A DNA stretch of 64,000 nucleotides from Streptomyces sp. NBC_00306 (GTDB taxonomy: Bacteria > Actinomycetota > Actinomycetes > Streptomycetales > Streptomycetaceae): assembly GCF_036169555.1 (NCBI RefSeq), contig NZ_CP108032.1, forward strand, positions 2,666,001 to 2,730,000, in the 5' to 3' direction. Below the pieces are notes generated by a model. That model saw only the letters and a list, made by a program, of their open reading frames with translations, did no database searches and was not told the DNA's origin. The position numbers and the translations under genes are program-made. The stretch's first letter is position 1; the number at the start of each line of letters is the position of its first letter. Positions 9,210 through 16,185 of the stretch are shown one piece after another.

Positions 9210-9364
9210 GCGGATCTCTCTCTCACTCGGAACGGCCCCCTGATGCCAGCCGCTCACACAGGCCGGGGCCTGCGACGATCCGGAAGGACGAGCGGCCTCT
9301 CCCGGGCGGTGAACGCCCTGGGGAGGAAGTTGCTCAGGGGTAGGTGCGTACGGAAACACACCGA
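9210..9364 (-). promoter_or_regulatory. 5' leader of rplU mRNA
   Basis: If transcription starts about 7 nt after the TAACCT box, the message has a leader of about 155 nt. It contains pairable segments, including GCCGCTC and GAGCGGC. Autoregulated ribosomal-protein leaders are common, but I could not match this to a named leader family. Confidence 0.4.
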
Positions 9365-9370
9365 GGGACA

Positions 9371-9399
9371 AGGTTACGGGCCGCGCTCCGGAGGGTCAA
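9371..9399 (-). promoter_or_regulatory. Vegetative (HrdB-type) promoter of rplU-rpmA-obg
   Basis: On the minus strand, -35 TTGACC (9394-9399) and -10 TAACCT (9371-9376) are separated by exactly 17 nt, close to the Streptomyces HrdB consensus. The expected start is near 9364. Confidence 0.8.
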
Positions 9400-9545
9400 A
9401 CCGGGTCCGCACCGCCCGCTCCGGCCTCTCGCCGGGCCTCCCCGCGGACCCGTCTTCCTGCCGGATGTCCCCCGTACCCGTCTCTGGTGGATGTCCGCCA
9501 CTGCCTGTTCAATATTCGCTCGTGCCCCTGCGCTCCTTCATATCC

Positions 9546-11372
9546 ATGCCTCGCATGCTCCGCCACGGCTCGTCCGTGGGCGCCGATCTGCCGCCCGACG
9601 AGGCCGTGACCGTCGGCGCCGTCACCGACCCGGCGCTGCGGGCCGCGTTGACCGCGGCCGCCGCCGGTGACGCCGGCCCCGCCCGTGAGCTGCTGGCGGA
9701 GACCCGGCTCGGCGCCCAGTGGGAGCGGCGCAGCGGCTGCGTGAGCGCGCTGGCCGAGTGCGCGCTGCACAACCCGGGCTGGCTGGAGGGCTGGCTGGCG
9801 GCGGCGCCCGAGGACCCCGACGCGACGCTGGTGAAGGCCGATCTCTGCATCCAGCAGGCCTGGGAGATACGGACCGGTCACCGCGCCAGCCATGTCTCGG
9901 AGGACCAGTTCCGCGCCTTCTTCACCCTGCTCGACGACGCCCTGCCGGTGATCGCCGCGGCCACCGAGCTGGGCCCCACGGACCCCGTGCCGTGGCAGGT
10001 CGCGCTCACCCACGCACGCGGCATCCAGGCGCCGCGCGAGGTGTTCGACGCGTACTGGGCCGAGGCCGTCGCCCGCTCCCCGCACCACTACGGCTGCCAT
10101 GCCACGGCGCTGCAGTATCTGTGCGCCAAGTGGTACGGCTCGCACGAGGAGATGTTCGCCTTCGCCGAGCGGGCCGCCGACGGCGCCCTGCCCGGCTCGC
10201 AGCTGAACGCGCTGCCGCTGCTCGCCGCCGTCGAGTACGAGGTCGTCTCCGACGACTCCGCCCAGGGCGGTCCGATACCCGAGGCCCGGGTGGCCGCAGC
10301 GATCACACGGGCCCAGGAGCTCTCCGCCTGGTACGAGCCGGGCGACCCGGACGCGGCCGGCTTCCGCAACCATCTGGCGCTGATGCTGATCCTGGGCGAG
10401 CGCTGGTCGGAGGCGCTGGACACCTTCCGGGCCATCGGGGTGCACGCGCGGGAGTTCCCATGGGCGTACATCGGCGACAGCCGCAAGGAGTTCCTGGAGT
10501 TCCGCCTCGGTGTACGGATGCAGGTCGCGTCCCGGACGCCGTTCTTCAGCAGGCCCCCGCAGAGCGCGCCTGCCGCCTCGGCGGCGCTCCCGGTCCCCGC
10601 GCCGCGCTCGCTGGCGATCGCCGCGGCCCCGCCGCACCAGGTCGCCGAGGCCGCGCTGATGTGCGGCGTCTCGCTGCGCATCGCCCCCGCGCCCTCCGGA
10701 GCGAGCTATGTCGAACTCGTCCCCGACCCCTCCCCAGGCCGGCGCGCGGCGCTCGCCGGCGAGGAGTTGCTGACGGCGGCGGCCGACAACTTCACCACCG
10801 CGGAGAAGTGGCCCGCGCTGGTGCTGCGCCGCACCGCGGACCGCTACAGCTTCACCCTGTTCCACAAGGGCAAGGTGCGCGCCACGCATCTGTGGGACCC
10901 CGCGGCCCCGGTCGTCGACCACGCGCAGGCGGCCGCGACCGCCCAGGCCGTCGCGGGCGTCTTCCCGGTCACCGACCTGCGCCCGCTGATCACGCTGCTG
11001 CGCGGCGGAAACGATCCTGCTCGGCGTCAGGCGGAGCTGGTGACCGTGCTGGGACTGCCGCCCGTCCCGGACGGCTTCGGCGAGCGCGACGAGATCCTGG
11101 GAGACCTGCCGGAGGCCCGACTCCTCGCCAGACGTGGGGTGTTGAAGGGCATCCGCGACACCATGTCGACGGACCTCGGCACCCCCGCGCTGCACGTCCC
11201 GCGCTCCCGGCGCTGGTGGACGCTGCGCATCGTGGCCCTGGTGATCCTCGTCCCGGCGGCGGTCTACGGCTGGCTCTCCCCGGACGTCGGCTGGTACCGC
11301 ACGCTCGTCCCCACGGCGGCCTCCCTCTTCTACGCGCTCCAGCTCAGGAAGGCCTGGGCCCGCAGACGCTGA
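9546..11372 (+). CDS. Hypothetical TPR/DUF4034-like protein with a C-terminal membrane anchor
   Basis: 608 residues from the ATG at 9546; a GTG at 9522 in the same frame is an alternative, since neither has a ribosome-binding site and an AT-rich CAATAT at 9510 would suit a leaderless GTG. The first ~330 residues are helical, with repeat-like segments such as 'VPWQVALTHARGI' and 'ATALQYLCAKWYGSHEEMF', resembling from memory the TPR-like DUF4034 family. A middle domain (~370-520) is unknown. The C-terminus has two hydrophobic stretches after 'RSRRWWTLRIVALVILVPAA', followed by an arginine tail. It is divergent from rplU and followed after 56 nt by the sugar acetyltransferase gene. A role linked to the glycan locus is only positional. 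Confidence 0.7.
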   Translation: MPRMLRHGSSVGADLPPDEAVTVGAVTDPALRAALTAAAAGDAGPARELLAETRLGAQWERRSGCVSALAECALHNPGWLEGWLAAAPEDPDATLVKADLCIQQAWEIRTGHRASHVSEDQFRAFFTLLDDALPVIAAATELGPTDPVPWQVALTHARGIQAPREVFDAYWAEAVARSPHHYGCHATALQYLCAKWYGSHEEMFAFAERAADGALPGSQLNALPLLAAVEYEVVSDDSAQGGPIPEARVAAAITRAQELSAWYEPGDPDAAGFRNHLALMLILGERWSEALDTFRAIGVHAREFPWAYIGDSRKEFLEFRLGVRMQVASRTPFFSRPPQSAPAASAALPVPAPRSLAIAAAPPHQVAEAALMCGVSLRIAPAPSGASYVELVPDPSPGRRAALAGEELLTAAADNFTTAEKWPALVLRRTADRYSFTLFHKGKVRATHLWDPAAPVVDHAQAAATAQAVAGVFPVTDLRPLITLLRGGNDPARRQAELVTVLGLPPVPDGFGERDEILGDLPEARLLARRGVLKGIRDTMSTDLGTPALHVPRSRRWWTLRIVALVILVPAAVYGWLSPDVGWYRTLVPTAASLFYALQLRKAWARRR

Positions 11373-11428
11373 ATCGCGCCGCTGGTCGTATGCTCGCCGG
11401 GCGAAGCCGCGCACCGGAAGGCAGAGAA

Positions 11429-12031
11429 GTGAACTACAGGGTCCAGCCCACCGCCCAGGTCGACGAGAGTGCCGAGATCGGCGACGGAAGCAGCGTCTGG
11501 GAGCTCGCCCAGATCCGCGAGGGAGCCAGGCTCGGCAAGGGCTGTGTCGTCGGGCGCGGCGCCTACGTCGGTACCGGTGTGCAGATCGGCGACAACGTCA
11601 AGCTCCAGAACTACGCCCTCGTGTACGAGCCCGCCGAGCTCGGCGACGGCGTGTTCGTCGGCCCCGCCGTGGTGCTGACCAACGACCACAACCCGCGGTC
11701 CGTGGACCCCGAGGGCAACCAGAAGCGCGGCGGTGACTGGGAGGCCGTCGGCGTCAAGGTCGCCGAGGGCGCCTCGCTCGGAGCGCGGTGCGTGTGCGTC
11801 GCGCCGGTGCGGATCGGCCGCTGGGCCATGGTCGCCGCGGGCGCCGTGGTCACCAAGGACGTACCGGACTTCGCGCTGGTCGTCGGCGTCCCCGCCCGGC
11901 ACATCGGCTGGGTCGGCAAGAACGGTGTCCGTCTGGTGGAGCGCGAGGGCGAGTCCGGCGTCTGGGAGTGCCCGCAGAGCGGCGCCCGGTACGTGGAGAA
12001 GGACGGCGTGCTCGAGGAGCAGGCCGTCTGA
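11429..12031 (+). CDS. Left-handed beta-helix N-acetyltransferase, WbpD/WlbB type
   Basis: 200 residues from a GTG preceded by GGAAGGCAGAGAA. Hexapeptide repeats run through the first ~110 residues ('ESAEIGDGSSVWELAQIREG', 'LGKGCVVGRGAYVGTG'). 'VFVGPAVVLTNDHNPRS' holds the asparagine/histidine region typical of WbpD/WlbB enzymes, and 'VAAGAVVTKDVPDFALVVGV' is the usual C-terminal coil. Family members acetylate the 3-amino group of UDP-GlcNAc3NA, giving UDP-GlcNAc3NAcA. The matching dehydrogenases, aminotransferase and epimerase are all present within 13 kb, which makes this reaction the best assignment. It ends against a very strong bidirectional terminator. Confidence 0.85.
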   Translation: MNYRVQPTAQVDESAEIGDGSSVWELAQIREGARLGKGCVVGRGAYVGTGVQIGDNVKLQNYALVYEPAELGDGVFVGPAVVLTNDHNPRSVDPEGNQKRGGDWEAVGVKVAEGASLGARCVCVAPVRIGRWAMVAAGAVVTKDVPDFALVVGVPARHIGWVGKNGVRLVEREGESGVWECPQSGARYVEKDGVLEEQAV

Positions 12032-12042
12032 GACTGTTCCGG

Positions 12043-12094
12043 CAACGGCAGCGGGCCCGGGCTTCCGAGAGGAAGCCCGGGCCCGCTGCCGTTG
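12043..12094. terminator. Bidirectional terminator, 24-bp perfect stem
   Basis: Perfect 24-bp inverted repeat with a GAGA tetraloop between two convergent genes (stops at 12031 plus and 12110 minus). It should stop transcription from both sides. Confidence 0.9.
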
Positions 12095-12109
12095 TGGAAC
12101 CGGAAAGAC

Positions 12110-13246
12110 CTAGGCGCGGGACCAGGCCGCGAGCGCCAGGCCCGACTCGTCCTTCTGCCGGGTGACCCGCAGCGTCCCGTCGGTACCGAACGCCGCCATC
12201 ACCACGCGCCCCCTGGCGTCGATCGCCAGCGCGGGCGCGCCGACGCACGGCTCGCCCGTGAGCGTCCAGGTGACGCCGCTGCCCTCGTCCTCCGTGGGGT
12301 ACGCGGCCAGCGCCGGACGACCGGTGGCCGCGTCGCGGTGGGCCAGGATCGTGCAGTCGTGGCCGTCGACCGGGGTGCGCAGCAGCGCGATCGGCCCGGT
12401 GCCCGTGCCGGTGCCGACGGTGGCGGGCTCCGCCATCGAGGGGCGCCAGGCGCGCACCGTGCGGTCCTCGCTCGTGTGCCAGAAGTGGGTGAGCCGGTCG
12501 CCGCCGGTGCGCTCGGCCGTCAGGGAGTCGGGCTCGGCACCGGACACGATGTCGTCGGCGCGCTCGAACTTGACGCCCTTGGTCTCCTGCTTCCACCGCA
12601 TGACGCGCTCGGCCGTCGGCAGGGCGAACTCCATCAGCCCTTCGGGGGTGATGGAGACGGAGACCGCTCCGAGGCCCTCACTGCCCTTGTAGTCGGCCCA
12701 CTTGTTCCACTTGCCGGACGGCACCTGGCTGCGTCCGCAGACACCGCCGCCCACATTGCGCACGAAGACATGCAGCGAACCGTCGGCGTCGACGACCGCG
12801 GACGGCAGTCCGATCCGCGCGGCCAGGTCGGCGTCACTGCCGTACGGCGTGCCGAGCGGCGCCCACTCGCGCACCGCGAGACCCGACTGGTACTGGAGGG
12901 CGTAGACCACGTCGGTGCCGGTCCGGCCGTCCGGGAGCGGCCTGCGCCGCAGACCGACCAGATGGACATAGCCGTCCGCGCCCTGGGCGACGGACAGGTA
13001 GGGCAGCACACCCGTGGCGGGAATCACGTCGGGACCGGACCACTCCGGTCCGCCGGGAGCCGTCTCGGTCCACCGCAGCACACCGTCGGTGGTGGGGGCG
13101 TACGCCGTGAGCCGGCCGTCCTTGCCCCGTACGAGCCAGCCCGTGGTGGGAGCGAGAGAGGTGTCCACCGTGGGGATGCGGGCCGGTTTGGGGCGTGGTG
13201 CTTCCTCCGACCGACGCACAGATTTCCGTCCGGACCTGACCGCCAT
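12110..13246 (-). CDS. Beta-propeller-like protein, possibly carbohydrate-binding
   Basis: 378 residues after a basic N-terminus (about 25 residues rich in R, K, S). The body shows repeated ~45-50 residue beta-rich blocks ending in W or V motifs ('GWLVRGKDGRLTAYAPTTDG', 'ALAIDARGRVVMAAFGTDGT', 'SVSITPEGLMEFALPT'), like sialidase/PLL-type propeller lectins. No signal peptide or membrane segment is apparent, so it is probably cytoplasmic unless exported by another route. It is a single-gene unit facing away from the epimerase gene. Its place inside the glycan locus suggests, but does not show, a sugar-binding role. Confidence 0.65.
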   Translation of the reverse strand: MAVRSGRKSVRRSEEAPRPKPARIPTVDTSLAPTTGWLVRGKDGRLTAYAPTTDGVLRWTETAPGGPEWSGPDVIPATGVLPYLSVAQGADGYVHLVGLRRRPLPDGRTGTDVVYALQYQSGLAVREWAPLGTPYGSDADLAARIGLPSAVVDADGSLHVFVRNVGGGVCGRSQVPSGKWNKWADYKGSEGLGAVSVSITPEGLMEFALPTAERVMRWKQETKGVKFERADDIVSGAEPDSLTAERTGGDRLTHFWHTSEDRTVRAWRPSMAEPATVGTGTGTGPIALLRTPVDGHDCTILAHRDAATGRPALAAYPTEDEGSGVTWTLTGEPCVGAPALAIDARGRVVMAAFGTDGTLRVTRQKDESGLALAAWSRA

Positions 13247-13559
13247 GGCACACCGTCGACTTTCCCGTGACCGCCCGCGAAACTAGCGCGACGATAGTAC
13301 GACAGCGGGACGTGGCCGGATCCGGCACCGGTACCCCTGTGGGGTGGCCGGATACGCCCCCATCGGCCCCCTGTGCAGGCCTCGTTCACCCAATCGTTAT
13401 CCAGGCGCTCGCTGCCGGGGTATCGCCGCCTGACCACGGGCGGGAGAGCCATCGCACAGGGTGCGCCGCCCGGCCGCGGGCCGGTCCACCTCGGGGGTTG
13501 CCTACCATTGCGCCTGTGACACCCCCCGCCAATGACCTGACCCAGAAGAAGAGTGTTCA
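13247..13559. other. Divergent intergenic region between the propeller gene and the epimerase gene
   Basis: 313 nt without a credible gene. It must contain both divergent promoters. A TACCAT box at 13503-13508 could be a -10 for the epimerase operon, but no matching -35 is evident. On the minus strand TACTAT near 13294-13299 is a weak candidate for the propeller gene. Confidence 0.4.
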
Positions 13560-14663
13560 GTGAAAGTCATCAGCATCGTCGGTGCCCGTCCCCAACTGGT
13601 GAAGCTCGCGCCCATCGCGGCCGCGTTCGCGGGAACCGAGCACGAGCACGTCATCGTGCACACCGGGCAGCACTACGACGCCGACCTCTCCGACGTCTTC
13701 TTCGAGGGCCTCGGCATCCCCGACCCCGACGTCCACCTCGGTGTCGGGTCCGGCAGCCACGGCGTCCAGACGGGTTCGGTGCTCACCGCCCTCGACCCCG
13801 TCCTCGAGCGTGAGCAGCCGGACTGGGTCCTCGTCTACGGCGACACCAACTCCACCATCGCCGGTGCGCTCTCCGCCGTGAAGATGCACCTTCCGGTCGC
13901 GCACCTGGAAGCCGGTCTGCGCTCCTTCAACCGGCGCATGCCGGAGGAGCACAACCGCGTCCTGACCGACCACTGCGCCGACGTCCTGCTGGCCCCGACC
14001 GAGGAGGCCATGCGCCACCTCGCCGACGAGGGCCTGAAGGACCGCGCCGTGCTGGCGGGCGACGTCATGGTCGACATCTGCCTGCGCATCCGTGACGCGG
14101 TGCTGGCCGGCGAGCACGCCGCGCCGCAGCTGCCCGAGGGCATCGACCCCTCGCAGCCCTTCCTGCTGGCGACGCTGCACCGGCCGGACAACACCGACGA
14201 CCCCGAGCGCCTCGCCGCGATCATCGGCGCGCTGGCCGCGCTGCCGGTCCCGGTCGCGCTGCTCGCGCACCCGCGTCTGGTCGCCCGCGCCGCCGAGCAC
14301 GGCATCAAGCTCGACCAGGGCTCGGTCCACGTCGGCCGTCCGCTCCCCTACGCCGGGCTGATCGCCGCGGTGCTGGCCTCCTCCGGCGTGGTCACCGACT
14401 CGGGCGGCCTGCAGAAGGAAGCGTTCCTGCTGGAGCGCATCACCACCACGATCCGTCCGGAGACGGAGTGGGTGGAAACCGTCGACACCGGTTGGAACGT
14501 CTTGGTACCCGACCCGCACGAGCTGTCCGCCGACGAATGGGCCGCCACCGTCACCCGCGCCGTACCCACGGGTGACCCCGGCACTCCGTACGGTGACGGA
14601 CGGGCCGCGCAGAACGTTGTCCGGATCATGGAAGAGTGGAAGGGGGGAAGCCGGCACGCGTGA
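13560..14663 (+). CDS. Non-hydrolysing UDP-N-acetylglucosamine-type 2-epimerase (WecB/WbpI family)
   Basis: 367 residues, GTG start with AGAAGAG upstream. GT-B-like epimerase: 'VISIVGARPQLVKLAPIAAA' at the N-terminus, 'VYGDTNSTIAGAL', 'HLEAGLRSFNRRMPEEHNR' (UDP-sugar contacts), 'LATLHRPDN' and 'VVTDSGGLQKEAFLL'. WecB forms UDP-ManNAc from UDP-GlcNAc; WbpI uses the 3-acetamido uronic acid form and gives UDP-ManNAc3NAcA. With WbpA/B/D/E homologues all nearby, the WbpI reaction is the preferred inference, but sequence alone does not separate the two. First gene of a plus-strand group with two glycosyltransferases. Confidence 0.88.
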   Translation: MKVISIVGARPQLVKLAPIAAAFAGTEHEHVIVHTGQHYDADLSDVFFEGLGIPDPDVHLGVGSGSHGVQTGSVLTALDPVLEREQPDWVLVYGDTNSTIAGALSAVKMHLPVAHLEAGLRSFNRRMPEEHNRVLTDHCADVLLAPTEEAMRHLADEGLKDRAVLAGDVMVDICLRIRDAVLAGEHAAPQLPEGIDPSQPFLLATLHRPDNTDDPERLAAIIGALAALPVPVALLAHPRLVARAAEHGIKLDQGSVHVGRPLPYAGLIAAVLASSGVVTDSGGLQKEAFLLERITTTIRPETEWVETVDTGWNVLVPDPHELSADEWAATVTRAVPTGDPGTPYGDGRAAQNVVRIMEEWKGGSRHA

Positions 14664-14712
14664 CGGACCTGGAGGGCCTCGGAGCAGGCCCGAGTCCGTC
14701 TACGTCACCGTG

Positions 14713-14718
14713 CTAGCG
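14713..14718 (+). promoter_or_regulatory. Possible -10 element for leaderless transcription of the glycosyltransferase at 14728
   Basis: TAGCGT ends 9 nt before the ATG at 14728, which has no ribosome-binding site. Transcription starting 7 nt downstream would give a leaderless or nearly leaderless message, common in Streptomyces. No good -35 is seen, so this is tentative. Confidence 0.35.
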
Positions 14719-14727
14719 TCACCGCTT

Positions 14728-16185
14728 ATGTCAGCGTCTCCCAGGTCCGGGCTGCCCTCCGACGGCTCGCGGCCTCATGTCATCTACCTCGCCATCGGCT
14801 TTCCGCCGGCTGCGAAGAGCAGTGCCTACCGCATGCGCGAGACGGCGAACCAGTTCTGCAGGGCGGGCTGGGACGTCACCGTCGTCAACATCGCCCAGGA
14901 GTCCTGGGAGCGGGACTCCGGCGTCGACCTCACCCTTCTGGAGCAGGTCGACCCGCGCGTGAACATCGTGGAGCTGCCGCTCTCCCGCGAGGACCTGGAA
15001 ACGGACATCCGCCTCTTCGACGAGGAGCGCGCGCTCAACCCCAACAAGTGGGTCACGCAGCTGCGCAAGCGGCAGCAGAAGCCGTTCCCGGAGCCGAACT
15101 TCGGCGAGTGGCGCGGAGCGCTGGAGCAGGCCGTCCTCGACATCCACCGGGAGCACCCGGCGGATCTGCTGGTGGCCAGCTGCGTTCCGTACGTCAACCT
15201 CGCCGCGGCCTGGAAGCTGTGGGAAGAGGCGAAGGTCCCGTACGCGGTCGACTTCCGCGACGGCTGGTCTATCGACGTGATCACCGGCATCGAGGCCTTC
15301 ACCAAGGACTCGGAGATGGGCCGCTGGGAGCAGAAGGTCCTCGACCACGCGGTCAGCCTGTGGGTCGTCAACGACCCGATCGCCGACCACTACCGGGCCC
15401 GCTATCCCGAGTTCGCGTCCCGTGTCGAGGTCGTGCGCAACGGCTACGACGCCGACAGCTCGCCCGGCCGCGCCCACCGCGCGGACCCCGAGGCCGGCCT
15501 GGTCTTCGGCTACCTCGGCACGGTCAACTTCACGCCCGCGCATCTGGAGACGGTGCTCAACGCCTGGCGCGCGGCGCGCGAACGCGAGCCGCTGCTCGCC
15601 AACGCGCGCTTCGAGGTCCGCGGCCACATCGGCAACGGTGCGGGCCGCGAGGCGAACAAGCACTCCGAGATGCTCAAGCAGGCCGAGGTGGACGGTGTCT
15701 CCTTCGGCGGCCCGGCCGCCAAGGCCGAGGTCTCCTCCATCTACGCCCGCTGGGACGCGATGGTGCTCATCCTGATCGGCGGTCGCTTCGTGACCTCCGG
15801 CAAGGTGTACGAGTACATGGCCACCGGACTGCCGATCGTCTCCGCGCACGTCGTCGAGCACGACGCCTCCAACGTCCTTCAGGGGCACCCCCTGTGGACC
15901 GGTGCCGTCGGCATCGACGAGGAGGGTCTGGCCGAATCGTTCGTCAAGGCCGCGCACATGGCCGTCGAGACGAGCGACGAGGTGCACGCCGAAGCCATGG
16001 CGCACGCCGACCAGTTCACCCGCGAGGCTCTGATGTCCGTGGCCGTGAAGAACCTGGTGGGCCGACTCACCAACGAACACGACGGGAACCACGGGTCCGC
16101 AGCGGCCCCGGGGGACAAGACCTCCACCACGGACGTGGACAGCCTCTCATCGAAGTCGATCGTCGCCGGAGGGCCCACCTCGTGA
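14728..16185 (+). CDS. GT4-like glycosyltransferase
   Basis: 485 residues from the ATG at 14728, 64 nt after the epimerase. GT-B fold: 'VIYLAIGFPPAAKSSAYRMR' near the start (donor-domain loop typical of WbuB-like GT4 enzymes), 'VPYAVDFRDGWSIDV', 'VEVVRNGYDADS', 'LVFGYLGTVNFTPAHLETVL' and 'SGKVYEYMATGLPIVSA' for nucleotide binding. The C-terminal ~45 residues are serine/threonine-rich and probably disordered. Predicted cytoplasmic or peripheral. It is followed without a gap by a second GT-like gene (GTGA overlap), so the two enzymes are probably translated together and act on the same surface glycan. Confidence 0.83.
   Translation: MSASPRSGLPSDGSRPHVIYLAIGFPPAAKSSAYRMRETANQFCRAGWDVTVVNIAQESWERDSGVDLTLLEQVDPRVNIVELPLSREDLETDIRLFDEERALNPNKWVTQLRKRQQKPFPEPNFGEWRGALEQAVLDIHREHPADLLVASCVPYVNLAAAWKLWEEAKVPYAVDFRDGWSIDVITGIEAFTKDSEMGRWEQKVLDHAVSLWVVNDPIADHYRARYPEFASRVEVVRNGYDADSSPGRAHRADPEAGLVFGYLGTVNFTPAHLETVLNAWRAAREREPLLANARFEVRGHIGNGAGREANKHSEMLKQAEVDGVSFGGPAAKAEVSSIYARWDAMVLILIGGRFVTSGKVYEYMATGLPIVSAHVVEHDASNVLQGHPLWTGAVGIDEEGLAESFVKAAHMAVETSDEVHAEAMAHADQFTREALMSVAVKNLVGRLTNEHDGNHGSAAAPGDKTSTTDVDSLSSKSIVAGGPTS

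Noticed and set aside
9210..9371. N-terminal extension of L21 to 9371
   Set aside because: bL21 proteins start at 'YAIVRSGG'; the extra frame lies in the leader RNA downstream of the promoter.
14572..14727. Longer N-terminus for the GT4-like protein, overlapping the epimerase gene
   Set aside because: The added residues have no similarity to the fold, and the ATG at 14728 fits the start of the first Rossmann strand.
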